A DNA stretch of 64,000 bases, from contig NC_084836.1 of NCBI RefSeq assembly GCF_033115175.1, forward strand, positions 67,999,297 through 68,063,296, given 5' to 3'. The translations under genes and the position numbers were made by a program. The stretch's first letter is position 1; each line of letters begins with the position of its first letter. Source of the stretch: Lepus europaeus. Taxonomy: Eukaryota; Chordata; Mammalia; Lagomorpha; Leporidae. The notes beneath the pieces are model-generated. The model searched no databases, was not told where the DNA came from, and saw only the letters and a list, made by a program, of their open reading frames with translations. Shown here in pieces: positions 12,242 through 24,866 of the stretch.

Positions 12242-12302
12242 CTTTGAATGGCTTTTCTCATTTTTATGGGATCAACCCGCAGATCCCCATACACATAAAA
12301 GG
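12242..12302 (+). promoter_or_regulatory. KRT84 core promoter: TATA-type box with LEF/TCF-like and HOX-like sites
   Basis: ATAAAAGG at 12295-12302 lies 100 bp before the ATG. CTTTGAATG at 12242-12250 fits the LEF/TCF core CTTTGWW seen in hair keratin promoters. TTTATGGG at 12263-12270 fits the HOXC13-type TTWATNRR pattern. The same TATA variant recurs at KRT85 and at the minus-strand keratin. The TATA box is convincing; the factor sites are motif matches only. Confidence 0.65.
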
Positions 12303-12394
12303 GGTGAGAGGGACCCACTTGCCCCAGAGGGACCTCCCAACTCCAGCTCGCCCCACTACACAGCCAGTCTGTGGCTCTCTCCCAGGAAGCCACC

Positions 12395-15300
12395 ATGTCT
12401 TGCTGTTCCTACCCAGTCAGCACCTGCCGCCGTGTGGCCAACTTCAGCTCTTACTCGGCCGTGACAGTGCGGAACCTGAGCCACTTCCGGGCCAGCTCGG
12501 TCTCCTGCAGAAGTGGGCCCGGCTTCCGGGCAGGCTCTGGCAGTCGGAGCGTGAACAACCTGGCATCCCGCGCACCCCGGGTAGCAGCTGTGGGCCCTCG
12601 TGGCATCCGCGCCGGAGCTGGCCTTGGTTTTGGCAACGGCAGCAGGGTGGGTCTGGGGTTCGGAGTTGGCAGCGGCCTTGGCCATGGCTTTGGAGGCCAT
12701 GGGTTTGGCTACCGAGTCGGAGGACTCAGAGGCCAGGCAGCTCCATCTATCACAGCCGTGACTGTTAACCAGAGCCTGCTGAGCACCCTGAACCTGGAGA
12801 TTGACCCCAGTGCCCAGCAGGTGAAGACGGATGAGAAGGAGCAAATCAAGATTCTCAACAACAAGTTTGCCTCCTTCATCGACAAGGTACCCATCCTTGC
12901 TGCGACTCTGGGTCTGAGACAGGGAGAGGCGAGAGGCACTGGGGCAGGGGAGTTCTTTTTTATTATTATTGTTTTTTAAAGATTTATTTATTTATTTGAA
13001 AGGCAGAGTTACAGACAGAGAGAATGAGAGAGAGAGAGGTCTTCCATCCGCAGGTTCACTCCCCAAATGGCTGCAATGATTGGGGATGAGCCAGCCCAAC
13101 GCCAGGAGCCAGGAGCTTCTTCCAGGTCTCTCACTTGGGTGCAGTGGCCCAAGGGCTTGGGGCATCTTCTACTGCTTTCCCAAGTCATAACAGAGAGCTG
13201 GATCAGAAGTGGTGCAGCCAGGACTTGAACCGGCGCCCATATGTGATGCCACCGCCACAGGCCACAGCTTAGCCCGCTACGCCACAGCACTGGCCCCATG
13301 GATGATTTTCCCTTAGAAAGAAACAGCCTGTGTCTGGGGCACGGACCTTGACCCCAGCTCCTCCAGGTGTCTTCCAAGGACCCCGCGCTGGGCTTTCTGG
13401 CTTGTTCTGCTGTGCAGTGGGATAGGCTGAGGCTCTGGCCAACTGCTGGGGGGAGGTGGAGGGAGAGCACCCCGCCCCATATGAGGGCCCCCGAGGAACC
13501 AACACTTGCTATGTGATCCCTTAGGAACCAGAGGACCCTAGCCGGGGCTGGTGGCTATGGGTGTCCTTTGCAAGGTTTCTAAGGTGTCTGAGTCTGGGTG
13601 GCTTTCTCTTTTCAGGCTTAGGAAAGTAGAGAACAGAATTGAGTAATTTCTGCATTCTTAAAAAAAAAAAAATACAAAGAATCTATACTCCCCACAAAGG
13701 GTCTCAAGATGGGACCAAGTTGCCCCGATGGAGGGAGGTGACGGTGGGGAGGGTGGGGGTGGAGAGGAGCCAGTGGTGGTCGCCGAACTTCAGACTGGCA
13801 CAGGGGAACAGCAACACGGCTCTCACGGGAACGCACCCCGCCTGCCCCGCACCACCTGCCTGCACGCACCTGGGACGCTCGGGCTGCCGGGGCGCGGAAG
13901 GCAGCCTCCACAAGCTGCAGCTCCTCCAACTCTGCACTGAGCGCGCGGGGAGGACGAGGACCCTTGCCCTCCCTTCCAGCTGTGCTGATGGAATATCAAG
14001 ATCGGGGGTTGGTTCTCCCTCACCCCGCCCCGCTCTCCTCTCGGAAGCCCCGCCTCCCAGGCCCTGTCCCATCCCCATACTCACTTTCCTCTGCCTTTCA
14101 CTCCCTGCCAGGTGATGGACAGCGCTCATCAATCATCTGCAAACTCCTGCTTAAGCATTTCAGTCTCTCCAACTTCCTCCTGCACCGGCTCACACTTTGC
14201 TTAGGGGGCGCAAGGGCAGCCGGTACCGAAGTGCTTTGGTGCAAAGCCTCCACGTGTGCCTGGGCACCAGAGGAGTCGCAGGGCTGCCCTTCCAGCTTCT
14301 GCAGAGACAGAGGACAGAACACAGTCCCCAGGCCGTCGGCGGGCACCGCGAGCCCTCCGGAGAACTTGGCGAGATGCCGGGTGACCACGCCGTGATCGGT
14401 CGCCATCTCTCTGCCCCTGCGGGTTTAGGTACAGTTCCTGGAGCAGCAGAATAAGCTCCTGGAGACCAAGTGGAGCCTCCTGCAAGAGCAGAGATGTGCC
14501 AGCAGCAACCTGGAGCCTCTCCTTGAGAACCACATCAGCAGCCTGCACAGGGAGCTGGACGGCCTCATCAGCGACCAGGCCCGGCTCCAAGCCGAGAGGA
14601 ACCACACACAGAACATCCTGGAAGGCTTCAAGAGGAAGTGAGTGGTGTGTGCACTGCACAGGCCAAGGCCAGGCCCCCGGCCAGACCCAGAGCCACAGCC
14701 AGACTCAGACGAGAGAGCAGCCGGAAAGACCTGGCTTGAACATTGGTTGCAGTGCCCAGCCTGGGAGCAGCAGTGGGGACGGCACCCTGGGAAGGGGTGG
14801 AGGTGGGGGTGTGGGCGAGAGACTTGTGTATGCAATCCTGAGTGCAGCTGGGGGGGGGGGGTGCGGAGGGGCTTGAGAGGGTTGCTGGGGGCATTGGGAG
14901 AGGCCGGCTCTCTGATCAGTGTGAGAGCTCACCCTCTTCGCCCTGGTCACCCCAGGTATGAAGAGGAGGTGGGCTTCCGGGCCAATGCTGAGAATGAGTT
15001 CGTAGCTCTGAAGAAGGTAAAGGGAGGCAACAGGTGCCCAGCAGCTTCCCCAGACAGGCCATGTCCTCAAGACCCGCCCCCCATCCCACCCCACCCCACC
15101 CCCACCCGGGAATGCACCTGCTCGCCAGGCCACGGCAGGACCCCAAAGACCACACAGCAGGTTCTGATGTGGCCTTGGATTATTTAGGGTTGGGTCCCAC
15201 GGGAGCAGCTCAGACAAGGTATCTTGGATTCTCTCATTTTTCCTTGCCACTAAAGCACTGGCCAGCGCCCAGCAGGCACGGGGGCAGTTCTCACGCTGCA

Positions 15301-18300
15301 GGGGGCATAGGGAAGCAAATCCACAGAGCCTCACTCCCACCCGATGACACCAGCACCATTCCCATCAGCCTGTTGTAGGGCTTGGCTCCCCGGGAATCGG
15401 CCTGCACCCCACACTCGGCTCCAGCGCCTCCCCCACCTGCATGGGAAAACTGAGCAGAACGTGGAGAGAGCGCATCTTCTCTCTCTCACGCAGGCTGTGG
15501 ACGAGGCTTTCCTGGGGAAGTCGGACCTGGAGGCCAACGTGGATATCCTGACGCAGGAGCTGCACTTCCTAAGGGCACTGTTCGTGGAGGTATGGCCGGC
15601 TTCCTCCAGGCCCCCACCCCCCACCCCGCCCCCAGGAGCTGGGCTCTGAGCTGATGTGTTGCAAGCCACCATCCGAGTCCTGGTCTTCCCTCCCACTCAG
15701 ACCGATGCATTCCCCATGGCGAGGTGCCTGCCGGGGCAGGAGCTAAGGGAGGCAGCTTCTCGGGGGCCTGACTCACGTCTGAGCAAACGCCTTTGTGGCC
15801 CAGCCAAAAACAGCTGGGTTCTAGGAATGTCCCTTCCAGGGAACGTTCTAGAAACGTCCATCCTCCAGGAGGCACTAACAAATCCTCATGTTTGACCTAA
15901 TCAACCAGCTCCCTTCTGCTTTGTTCGTGACCTGTTGGGTCTCTTATGGCCCTGGCCAGGGCTGACCTGCAGCCCCCAGCGACCAGGCTGCCAAGCCCTT
16001 GGCCTTGCCCGCAGTTCCCAGCCCTTGGTTCTATTAGAGACCTGGGATACAGGTGTTAGTAGCTGATCATCTTCTAAAATCCGGCCAGATTGCGGGGGGC
16101 TATGGCCAGCACAACCACTGAGTGACCCCAAAAGGAGCTCCCGCCAGCCCCCACGAGGCCCCTGGGATTTTGATGGTCTCCTAATTGAGGCAGCTGTTGG
16201 GGAAACAGCCCCACATGTGGAACAAAAGTTCTGAAAGCAAGCACGCACTCTCTCGCTCTCACTCTCACTCTCGCTCTCCGCACTTGGCTTGGAGGCCTCT
16301 CTTTGCTCTGAGCCAGAGTGGGCAATGTTCTCTGCCCCTGACCCCACAACCCGGGGCCCCTGTAACGGAGCCCTGTCTGAGCCCCTCCGTGGTGCCGACA
16401 CAGGAGAGCCAGCTGCTGCAGTCCCAAGGCTCAGAGACCTCGGTGGTGGTGAAGATGGACAACAGCCGGGACCTGAACCTTGACGGCATCATTGCTGAAG
16501 TCAAGGCCCAATATGAGGAGGTGGCCAGGCGCAGCCGGGCGGACGCCCAGGCCTGGTACCACACCAAGGTGGGCAGGAGGAGGCAGCCTCTGGGAGGGGC
16601 CTGGTGCAGGTCGAGGGCCCCAATTTAGTGGGGGCCTGGCCTTTGAACTCTACCCCCTCAGTACGAGGAGATGCGGGTGACAGCTGGCCAGCACCGGGAC
16701 AACCTGCGCGTCACTCGCGACGAGATCAACGACCTGAGCCGGCTGAGACAGAGGCTGAAGGCAGAAGTGGAACACACCAAGGCACAGGTGTGCAAAGGAG
16801 GGTGAGGACCCAGAGGGAGGACAGGCAGGGCCCCACGTCTGCCGAGGTGAGGGTGACAGAAGCAGAGGAATGGCGGGATCAGTCTGGGAAGGCTTCCTGG
16901 AGGAAGCAAATATGGGGGAGGGCCAGCTTCCCATATAGGATAAGGCCTGCCTGGGGCCGACTCAGAGGCAGACAGAATAGGTTTGCTCTCGGGAACCCTA
17001 GGGTCTAGGGCAGCAGAAATTGGGCAGGGCAAAGTCAAGGGAAAATAGCAAAGCAATGCTGCGCTCCCCTGCCGGTGATGTCAAACTACAGGTCCCCGGG
17101 AAAGCAGCCTCCAGGAGCTCCCTCCAGGCGCCGCAGGAGGCTGTGTTCCCACCAACAGGGGGGCAGCGTCCATAGCGCCGCCACCCCAGGGGTCTCCAGG
17201 CACCTGCAAACTTTCCTCCCTGCAGCGTGCCAGGCTAGAAGCCACGCTGGCCGAGGCGGAGCAGCAGGGCGAGGCGGCCCTGAGCGATGCCGGCTGCAAG
17301 CTGGCCGAGCTGGAGGCCGCCCTGCAGCGGGCCAAGCAGGACCTGGCCCGGCAGCTGCGCGAGTACCATGAGCTCATGAACGCCAAGCTGGGCCTGGACC
17401 TCGAGATCGCCACCTACCGGCGGCTGCTGGAAGGCGAGGAGCACAGGTGAGCGCGTAGGGCCTGGGAGCAGGGCAGGAGGGGTGGGCGGCTGCCCGGGAG
17501 ACGGCCAGCGTCAGGGAGGGCGCCAGGCCAAGAAGGGCTGACCCGAGCCTCTCCCAGAGGTGGCAGTGCCTCTATGCAGCAGAACTGCTCGTAATTGCTG
17601 GTGCGTGCACCGGCTGGCCAGATCTGCAGGCGGTTTTTGCCTGGTTAGTTCGTTTGTTACGCTCATCAATATAAGAATACATTTCCTCAAGTATTTCAAT
17701 GTGGTCATTTTGGGGGTAGAGTGGAGGAATATGTCATTTTTCAAAGCTCGGTGGTCTTGGGTACAGCTAGGGGGTGCAACCACTGGGCCCTGGGCTACCC
17801 AAAAAGAAGCCCTATTTGAAAGCACTGAGTCCTCTCTCTCTCTGCAGGATCTGTGAAGGTGTCGGACCAGTGAACATATGTGAGTGACCTGAGGCATTCC
17901 CCCTTCACACACTTGCGTAATTTCAGGGAAATTTCAGCTTGGGAGTCCGGGGACTTCCACGATGGCCAGAATGACCACAGCCATCAGGAGAGCAAGGACC
18001 CTCCGGCCCCTTAGCTCAGGTCCTAGGTCATGCCCAGAGTGAGGCGTGCACGAAGGTGCAAAGGCCACCACGTGGCAGAGTGCCCTGGGAGACAGCGTCC
18101 ACTTGGGGACAGCAGGCAACGAATGATCGTGCGACTCAGACTTGAGCAAGGCTGGGGTGGTGGGAAGGGGTCTGGTGAGAAGGCAGGATGTAAGGAGAGC
18201 GCCCCTAGATTAGCCGAATTCAAGCTCTGGCATGGGGTGGGCATGTCCGGCGCGGACCGGGGTGGGGGTGGGGTACAACAGATCAGAGCCTCCTGGAGGT

Positions 18301-18820
18301 CAGAGGGGACTGATGAGGAGTTCGTGCTGGGCCTGGGGCTTCCTGGACACAGCAGAGACTAGCCCGTGGCCTTTTGGGGGCTCCTGCCCCGGGTCGCACG
18401 GGCAATCAGGTTCACACAACCCAGCCCGCTTGCACTTGATCCAGGAGGCAGCATTGGAGGCTTCCGACAAGCTGAAAGTGGAGGTTTGCTTTGGGTGGAG
18501 GCCTGGTCTCTGAGCCGCGCAGACAAGAGGCGGGACAGCAGGCACCACATCCTGGCATCAACCTGCTTTCTGGTTTTTATCCCGCAGCCGTGAGCAGCTC
18601 CCGGGGCGGCCTGCTGTGCGGGCCTGAGTCCTCGGTGGCCAGCTCCACCCCCACCCGCGGCGGGGTCACCTTCTCAGGCAGTAGCGGTGTCCACACCACC
18701 ACGGGCATGGCCTCTGCCCCCAGCGGCCCCTGTCCCCTGGCCACCGAGGGCGGCTTTAGCAGCCACAGCTCCAGTGTCCACTTTGCATCCACCACCACCT
18801 CCCACCGGACCAAATACTAA
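12395..18820 (+). CDS. KRT84: KRT84, type II hair keratin (Hb4), complete
   Basis: Nine coding exons: 12395-12886, 14429-14637, 14956-15016, 15494-15589, 16404-16568, 16662-16787, 17226-17446, 17848-17879 and 18588-18820. All have GT-AG borders and one open frame of 544 aa plus TAA. The ATG sits in an ideal context (GCCACCATG). The head (about residues 1-150) starts [19 protein letters not shown] and has a Gly/Phe-rich stretch ([17 protein letters not shown]). Helix initiation is [19 protein letters not shown], residues 153-172. Helix termination is [13 protein letters not shown] near residue 455. The tail begins [14 protein letters not shown] and ends TTTSHRTKY. Head and tail match KRT84, which in human is expressed in tongue filiform papillae. 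It pairs with type I hair keratins. From memory human KRT84 is 600 aa, so this one is shorter, mainly in head and tail. Coil 2 exon 6 ([18 protein letters not shown]) is more divergent than in its neighbours. Confidence 0.93.
12972..13297 (-). repeat. C-type SINE in KRT84 intron 1
   Basis: Reads AAAGATTTATTTATTTATTT and GAAAGGCAGAGTTACAGAC through to CACAGCACTGGCCCC on +. Antisense to the gene. Confidence 0.93.
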
Positions 18821-19341
18821 GAGCCCAGACAGCCACTGGCCAGAGAAGACCCAGGTCATGGACTCAGTCGCCCCTTCTGCCACGACGTGGCTGTTCCATC
18901 CGCCTGCCCCTCCCCCTCCTTGCTCGGGATCGCAGGATTCCCATCTCGGGGGAGAAGGGGGCCCAGTTCAGCACGTTAAAGAAGGCCTCAGGCTCCCATC
19001 TGCATCTGTGGTTTCAGACCAGCCTGGAGGCGGTGACCCAGCCCTGCATCTTTCTCTCTCCCTCCTCTTCCTCTCCCCGCTTTCTAGCCCTTTCTTCTCC
19101 TCCTGACCCAGGAGGATCCACAGGTCCCGGAGCTCCAGAGACTGTTCTCCCCCCAGTAGCTGATGTCCTGGTTGCCTCTCTCTGGGTGTGTGAATCCACG
19201 GGGCGGGTGGTGTGGGGGGAGGGGGGAGTCTGCAGGGCGGCCTGAGCCCCTGCCTGAGTTGGTCGGGGGAGGGTTTTCCTCTTCCGGCTGCTGTAGGCCT
19301 GGGGAGTGGAGCGTGGTGCCCCTGTGCATTCCCGTGCTTGC

Positions 19342-19347
19342 AATAAA
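19342..19347 (+). terminator. KRT84 polyadenylation signal AATAAA
   Basis: AATAAA in GCTTGCAATAAACTTGCC, 522 bp after the stop. The 3' UTR is free of interspersed repeats. Confidence 0.85.
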
Positions 19348-19837
19348 CTTGCCCGGCCAGCTCTGTAACAGCCCCAGCCTCTCCCTGGACACCAGACCGC
19401 AACGCTAGACTGCCCCAGCCCCATCCGCCACCACCCAGGCCTCGCCAAAAGCAGAGGTGGAGGCCCTGGGCACTGAGGAGGAGGAGGGGGCAAGCCCTCC
19501 CTGGCTCACAGCGCTGGGGGTTCAGCCCCATGGCCCCAGCCCTGACTCGCAGAGAAGGGAAGGTGCCCTCCTGCTAACCACGGGGAACAACTTCCCGAGT
19601 TCCCCAGGTTCCAGCCTGCAGCCAGGTCCCCTGGGATTCCTGCAGGGAATCCCCACCCCGTCCCCCACCCCCACTCTTGTCCGGTCTGACTCACTGATCC
19701 TGATTCCGCCAGAGATGTCTTTCCCACACAGAAACCGGCCCTGGCTCTCCCCTGATCACAGCTCCTGGGAGGGCACTGGGCACTTGCCCCATGGCCTTCT
19801 AGAAGCAGCCAAAGCTCTTGACATGGTGTAAAACACC

Positions 19838-20099
19838 AGTGTGGGTGCTGGTGTTGTGACACAGCAGGTAAAAGCCGCCACCTGCAGTGCCGGCATCCCA
19901 TATGGGCTCTGGTTCGAGTCCTGGCTGTTCCACTTCCAATCCAGTTCTCTGCTATGGCCTGGGAAAGCAGTAGAGGATGGCCCAAGTCCTTGGGCCCCTA
20001 CAACCACGTGGGAAACCAGGACGAAGCTCCTGGCTCCTGGCTTCAGTCTTGTCCATCAATGGCTGTTGCAGCCATCTGGGGAGTGAACCAGGAGATGCA

Positions 20100-20179
<80 letters not shown>

Positions 20180-20218
20180 CTCTCAAATAAATTAATAAAA
20201 TATCTTTAAAAAAAAAAA
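19838..20218 (+). repeat. C-type SINE with long (CT)n(CA)n
   Basis: GTGGGTGCTGGTGTTGTGACACAG-like head, CCCATATGGG, then (CT)n at about 20103-20147 turning into (AC)n to 20177. Ends AAATAAATTAATAAAA plus an A-tail. Confidence 0.9.
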
Positions 20219-20269
20219 AGACCTGTGTTATATGCCCAACCCCTGGCATCCCACCACCAGCCTCTCCTT

Positions 20270-20588
20270 TAAAAAATTATTTATTTATTTGAAAGGCAGA
20301 GATACAGAGAGAGAAGGAGAGAGAGAGAGAGGTCTTCTGTCCACTGGTTGATCCCCAAACAACTGCAATGGCTGGAGCTGGGCCAGGCTGAAGCCAGGAG
20401 CCAGGAGCTTCTTCCAGCTCTCCCACATGGGTGTGGGGCCCAGGGACTCGGGCCATCTTCTGTTGCTTTCCCAGGCCATTAACAGGGAGTAGAATTGGAA
20501 GTGGAGCAGCCAGGACTTGAACCTGTACCTATATGGGATGCCGGCACTGCAGGTAGGGACTTTACCTTCTATGCCATAGCACCAGCCC
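20270..20588 (-). repeat. C-type SINE
   Basis: Reads AATTATTTATTTATTTGAAA ... CTATGCCATAGCACCAGCCC on +. Lies 50 bp from the tail of the preceding opposite-strand SINE, so the pair can fold as an inverted repeat. Confidence 0.9.
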
Positions 20589-20599
20589 CTGGCTCGCCC

Positions 20600-20700
20600 C
20601 TTTTATTCATTCATTCAACAAACCTTTGGTAAGTGCCTGTTACCTGCCAGGTACGATGCTGGGAAAATAATAGTGGATGAGTTTCTGTCTGTGTATCTGG
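20600..20700 (+). repeat. Ancient LINE-2/MIR-like fragment
   Basis: ATTCATTCATTCAACAAACC followed by AAGTGCCTGTTACCTGCCAGG and GATGCTGGG matches the widespread old mammalian repeat pattern. Family assignment is uncertain. Confidence 0.45.
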
Positions 20701-22104
20701 TATGGGCACACGAGCAATTATGGCCTGGCATACTTAGTGCTGTGCTGGGCGTAAAGGCAGAGCCCCAGAACAGAGAGGACAGGCCCAGCCCAGGCTTGTG
20801 GCATCGTTAGAAGCTTCCTGGAGAATGAGATGTCCCAGCAGAGAAGCTCAGGACGATGAATTAGTCACAGACGAGGAAGTCGTGTCCCAAACAGAAGCAG
20901 CAGTGTGTGCAAAACCAAGGAGACAGCATAACAAGTCTGGGGCTGTGGCCAGGGGCGAGGGCAGGCCATCATAGCAGGTGGGGACCGGGGCCAGCCAGGG
21001 CGTGCTCGCACCAGCACCCTGGACACAGCCCCAGGAGGGCGCCCGTCCCTCGTGGGAGCTGCTCGCTGGTCAGCCGCACCCCGAGACAGCCCCTGTCACA
21101 GAGCAGGAAGCACACGTCTCATTGTGTGTCCTGCCCAGGCACCTGCAGGCTCTCCTGCTTCCAGCCTCAGGCCCGCCTACTGTCCCGCGCTCCCCACTTC
21201 CTGCCTAGTCTCCCGCGCTGCAAAGCTGTGTTAGGAAAACACCGCGCGGAGAATTTTGGCAAAACTGTCCCCTGATTGCGTTTCTCGGCGGCGGCGTGTT
21301 TGAAGGACCCTTGTATTAAGCTTTTGTTGCTCAAATTGCTGTGGGGGACTGGCTCCTGATTGGTTCCTGACTGGTTCCTGATTGGCCTCTGATAACAGCT
21401 TCCAGCTCCTCAAGCCAGGCCCCGCCCCGACACCGAGACCCTAGGCCCCAGGCTCTAGGTGTTCTCTCTCTGCTCTCCCCCCAACACAGAGGACCTCACC
21501 CGGTCAGCTCTGTGTGTCCAGATGCTATCCACGTACATTCCAAGGGCTCCGGAGGTTCTATCTCCCGCCCACAGGCTGGGACATACAGGTTTGCTTCCCC
21601 ATGGTATGGCCAAACGGGCGTCTCAGACTAAACCCACGTCTGCAGACCACTCCTTGGCTTCCTCTCCAGGCTGCTCCCTCCACATCCTTGGCAGTTTCAC
21701 GCTGAAACCAAGAAACTGTGGAGTTGTCTTCGACGCCAATCTTTCTCACATCCCCACGCTGAATCCATCGGTGGCAGATTTCATCAGCTTGGGCATAACC
21801 CAGCTGGCTGCTTCTCTCCCCCTGCATGCCTCCCACTCACTGCCTTCTAAGGGAGAAGCTAAAACAGCAGTGGGGCCTGGGTCAGGCGGATTCCCGCTAA
21901 AAACCTAACAAAGCAAGGACCCAGAGCCCAGCCCACAGCACGGCCACAACATACAGTCTCCAGTCAGAAATGACATTGACAAGTGATCAATGGTCCTAGG
22001 GAAGAGGAAGTCAGCAGAGGCTGGAGCAGCCATGGGAGGACTTCAAAGCACTCGGGTAACCATGTCCTATGCAATAAAGGCAAACACATCCGAAATGAAT
22101 ACAT
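20701..22104. other. Gene-free interval, no repeat recognised
   Basis: No exon-like or RNA-like feature seen. A short tandem run of CTGATTGGTTC-like units occurs at about 21354-21390, giving several CCAAT-type (ATTGG) motifs. Confidence 0.4.
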
Positions 22105-22393
22105 GGGCGAGATTCTCATATGGGAGCACCAGTTTGAGTCCTGGCTCCTCTACTTTCCATCCAAGTCCCTGCTAATGCATCTAGGAAATCAATGGAGAAT
22201 GGCCCAAGTCCCTGGGCCCCTGCACCCATGTGGGAGACCCGGAAGAAGCTCCTTGCTCCTGGCTTCAGCCTGGCCCAGCCCCAGCTGTGTGGCCATTTGG
22301 GGAATGGAAGATCTCTCTCTCTCTGTCTCTCCTTCTCTGTCTGTAACTCTATCTCACAAATAAATAAAATGAATAAATAAATACGCAAATCTA
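22105..22393 (+). repeat. C-type SINE, 5'-truncated
   Basis: CATATGGGAGCACCAGTTTG, GAGACCCGGAAGAAGCTCC, a short (CT)n, and CACAAATAAATAAAATG at the end. Confidence 0.85.
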
Positions 22394-22999
22394 AGCTGGC
22401 TCTGGCATTCTATGTGGAATGTCCCAAAGTTATTAAAAACAGAAAAAGAAAAAAAAAATCACAAATAACCCAGAGATGGTAAGAGAGGGTGTTAGAGAGA
22501 CAAAACACAGAAGGGCCAAAACAAAACCAACGATAAAATGATAGAGCCTCAGGAAATCACATGAATTATTACTGATAATGGACACAGTCATCCACACACA
22601 GTGAGGATCAGGCCTCCTGTAGCCAGGTGAGGCCCAGGATCTGTGAGCCTGTGCATGCGCCCGGCAACAGGGGCCAGCTACAGGCCTCCCGCCCCGCCCT
22701 TGATGACTCGTGTCGGTATCAGCCGACCTGACGGAATCGACATTTCCAGAACCTACTTACCCAAAATGAGGAAATGCATGTTCTTTCCAAGTGTTGGTGG
22801 ACGACCGCCACCAAGACTGACCCCCCCCCAAGTCAGTGGTCTCGGGAGTGGACAGTGTACTTTCAACCCCTTAACAATGAGAACTTCAGGGGAAGGGAGG
22901 GGCATCTGCCAAGGATTCGAGAAAGGATTCAGCTCAGATTGTTCCAGAGCATCTAAGAGGCGGGGACATCTCCCAAGTCAGAATCAGCCACCGACAATA

Positions 23000-23580
23000 G
23001 AAGAAATCTGGAAATCAGTTTCTGTATTTTTACATATGCATAAAAATTCTCCACAAAGTATTGGTAAATTCAATACAGCAAGAGACTCTCTGTATCATAA
23101 CCAAGTAGCAGTTACCTTAGGAATGCAAGGCTGGTTCAACTTTCTTTTTTTTAAAATATTGTATATATTTGAGAGGTAGAGTTACAGACAGTGAGAGGGA
23201 GAGGCAGAGAGAGAGAAAGAGAGAGAGAGAGAGGTGTCTTCCACCCGCATGTTCACTCCCCAAATAGCTGCAATGGTCAGAGCTGGGCTGATCCGAAGGC
23301 AGGAGCCAGGAGCTTCTCCCAGGTCTCCCACGCAGGTGCAGGGGCCCAAGCACTTGGGCCATCTTCTACTGCTTTCCCAGGCCACAGCAGAGAGTGGGAT
23401 GGGAAGTGTGGAGCAGACGGGACACGACCAGTGACCATGTAGGATGCCGGCACTGCAGGCAGAGGCTTTATCCACTTACCCCATAGTGCTGGCCCCTGGT
23501 TCAACTTGCAAGAATCTGCTCATGTAATTCTTGATGACAAGAAAAACAATGTGATTTGCCTTTTCACTATTCACGGAAGA
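23000..23580 (+). mobile_element. LINE-1 ORF2 fragment interrupted by a SINE
   Basis: Segments 23000-23142 and 23508-23580 together follow the L1 ORF2 order (AATTCTCCACAAAGTATTGG, GACCAAGT-like segment, GGAATGCAAGGCTGGTTCAAC, then ATCTGCTCATGTAATTC). Strongly mutated. Confidence 0.65.
23143..23495 (-). repeat. C-type SINE with 12-bp target-site duplication
   Basis: Direct repeats CTGGTTCAACTT at 23131-23142 and 23496-23507. The element reads TTTGAGAGGTAGAGTTACAG ... CATAGTGCTGGCCCC on +. Confidence 0.93.
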
Positions 23581-24151
23581 TCGTGTGGTCAACACGTGGA
23601 CCCCACCCCCCAGCCCCGTGCACAGGTGGACGCAGGAGAGAGTGCACGCAGGAGAGACCTGGCCCTTTCCCGCCCCTGCCCAGGCACTGGAGACCTGACT
23701 GGCCGGCAGGCCGCGCCTCTGCCAAGACAGCTGCGGGGGTTTGCTGCCCTCTGCTGGCCGCCAACTTCAGCGCCGGCTGCAGGCAGCACTGAGCCCTATG
23801 AATGATACAGCAAGGGGAATGATGAGAGGCTACCAGGACAAATAGAAAATGCAGCCTAAGGCAGGAAAGACCCGTGAGCGGTTCTGAATCCTGTGATTTG
23901 CAAGCTGGGGGTGCTCCTCAGGGCCCCAGGGCATCTTAGCCCCAACCTCAGACACACCTTTCGCCGTGCGTGGACGCATCAGTGGACAGCACCCACACTG
24001 TCCCTGCTCCCAGCAAGTTACTCTTGGGGGCTAGGGAAAGAAAGTCCATAATCAATGGATGGAAGGAGTCAATTCTAGGGTTGCCAGTGGGGATCAGGTG
24101 CCGTGGAATAAAGAAACTGATTGGCCAGAGGAAATTCAGTGCAGAAAGCCT

Positions 24152-24166
24152 GGGGGGGGGGGGGGG
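24152..24166. repeat. Poly(G) tract (15 G)
   Basis: Uninterrupted G run in the KRT84-KRT85 interval. Confidence 0.9.
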
Positions 24167-24559
24167 TGCAGGCTGCTGTTCTAGAAAGGAGGCTTGGGGA
24201 GGGGGGTGTTTGAGCAAACTCTGCAGCAAGCCGTGTGGCGGAGAGAAGAGGTGGGGAGCAGGAGAGACGGACGGTGCCAAGGCCCTGAGGCAAGCGTGCA
24301 CCTTGTGTGCCCCAGGGGCAGCAGGAGGCCAGCTCAGGGGCCGGGAACAGAGACATGGAGGAAGGAGACAAGGGGAGAGCGGTGACACTGACACAGGGCA
24401 CATCGGGCCTCGCCAGCTAGGACTCTGGGTGAACGGTGGTCGCGGGGGAGGGGGGGCCCTGAACGAAAGAGGGACAAGGCCCAACCTTGTGTCGGCAACG
24501 ACTTCTCCTGGGTGGGCCGGGCATGAGCAGGGGCACCGGCGTGGGAGCCTTTGCTTTCT

Positions 24560-24866
24560 TTTATGATTTATTTATTTATTTACTTGAAAGAGAGAGGGCT
24601 CTTCCATCTGCTGGTTCACTCTCCAATTGGCCGCAAAGGTCAGAGCTGGGTCAATCTGAAGCCAGGAGCCAGGAGCCAGGAGCTTCTTCTGGGTCTCCCA
24701 CGCGAGTGCAGGGGTCCAAGGTCTTGGGCCATCTTCTACTGCTTTCCCAGGCCACAGCAGAGAGCTGGATTGGAAGTGGAGCAGCCGGAACTTGAACCAG
24801 CGCCCATATGGGATGCCACCACTGCAGGCGGTGGCTTTACCTGCTACGCCACAGCTCTGGCCCAGC
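24560..24866 (-). repeat. C-type SINE
   Basis: ATTTATTTATTTACTTGAAA ... CTACGCCACAGCTCTGGCCC on +. Confidence 0.9.
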
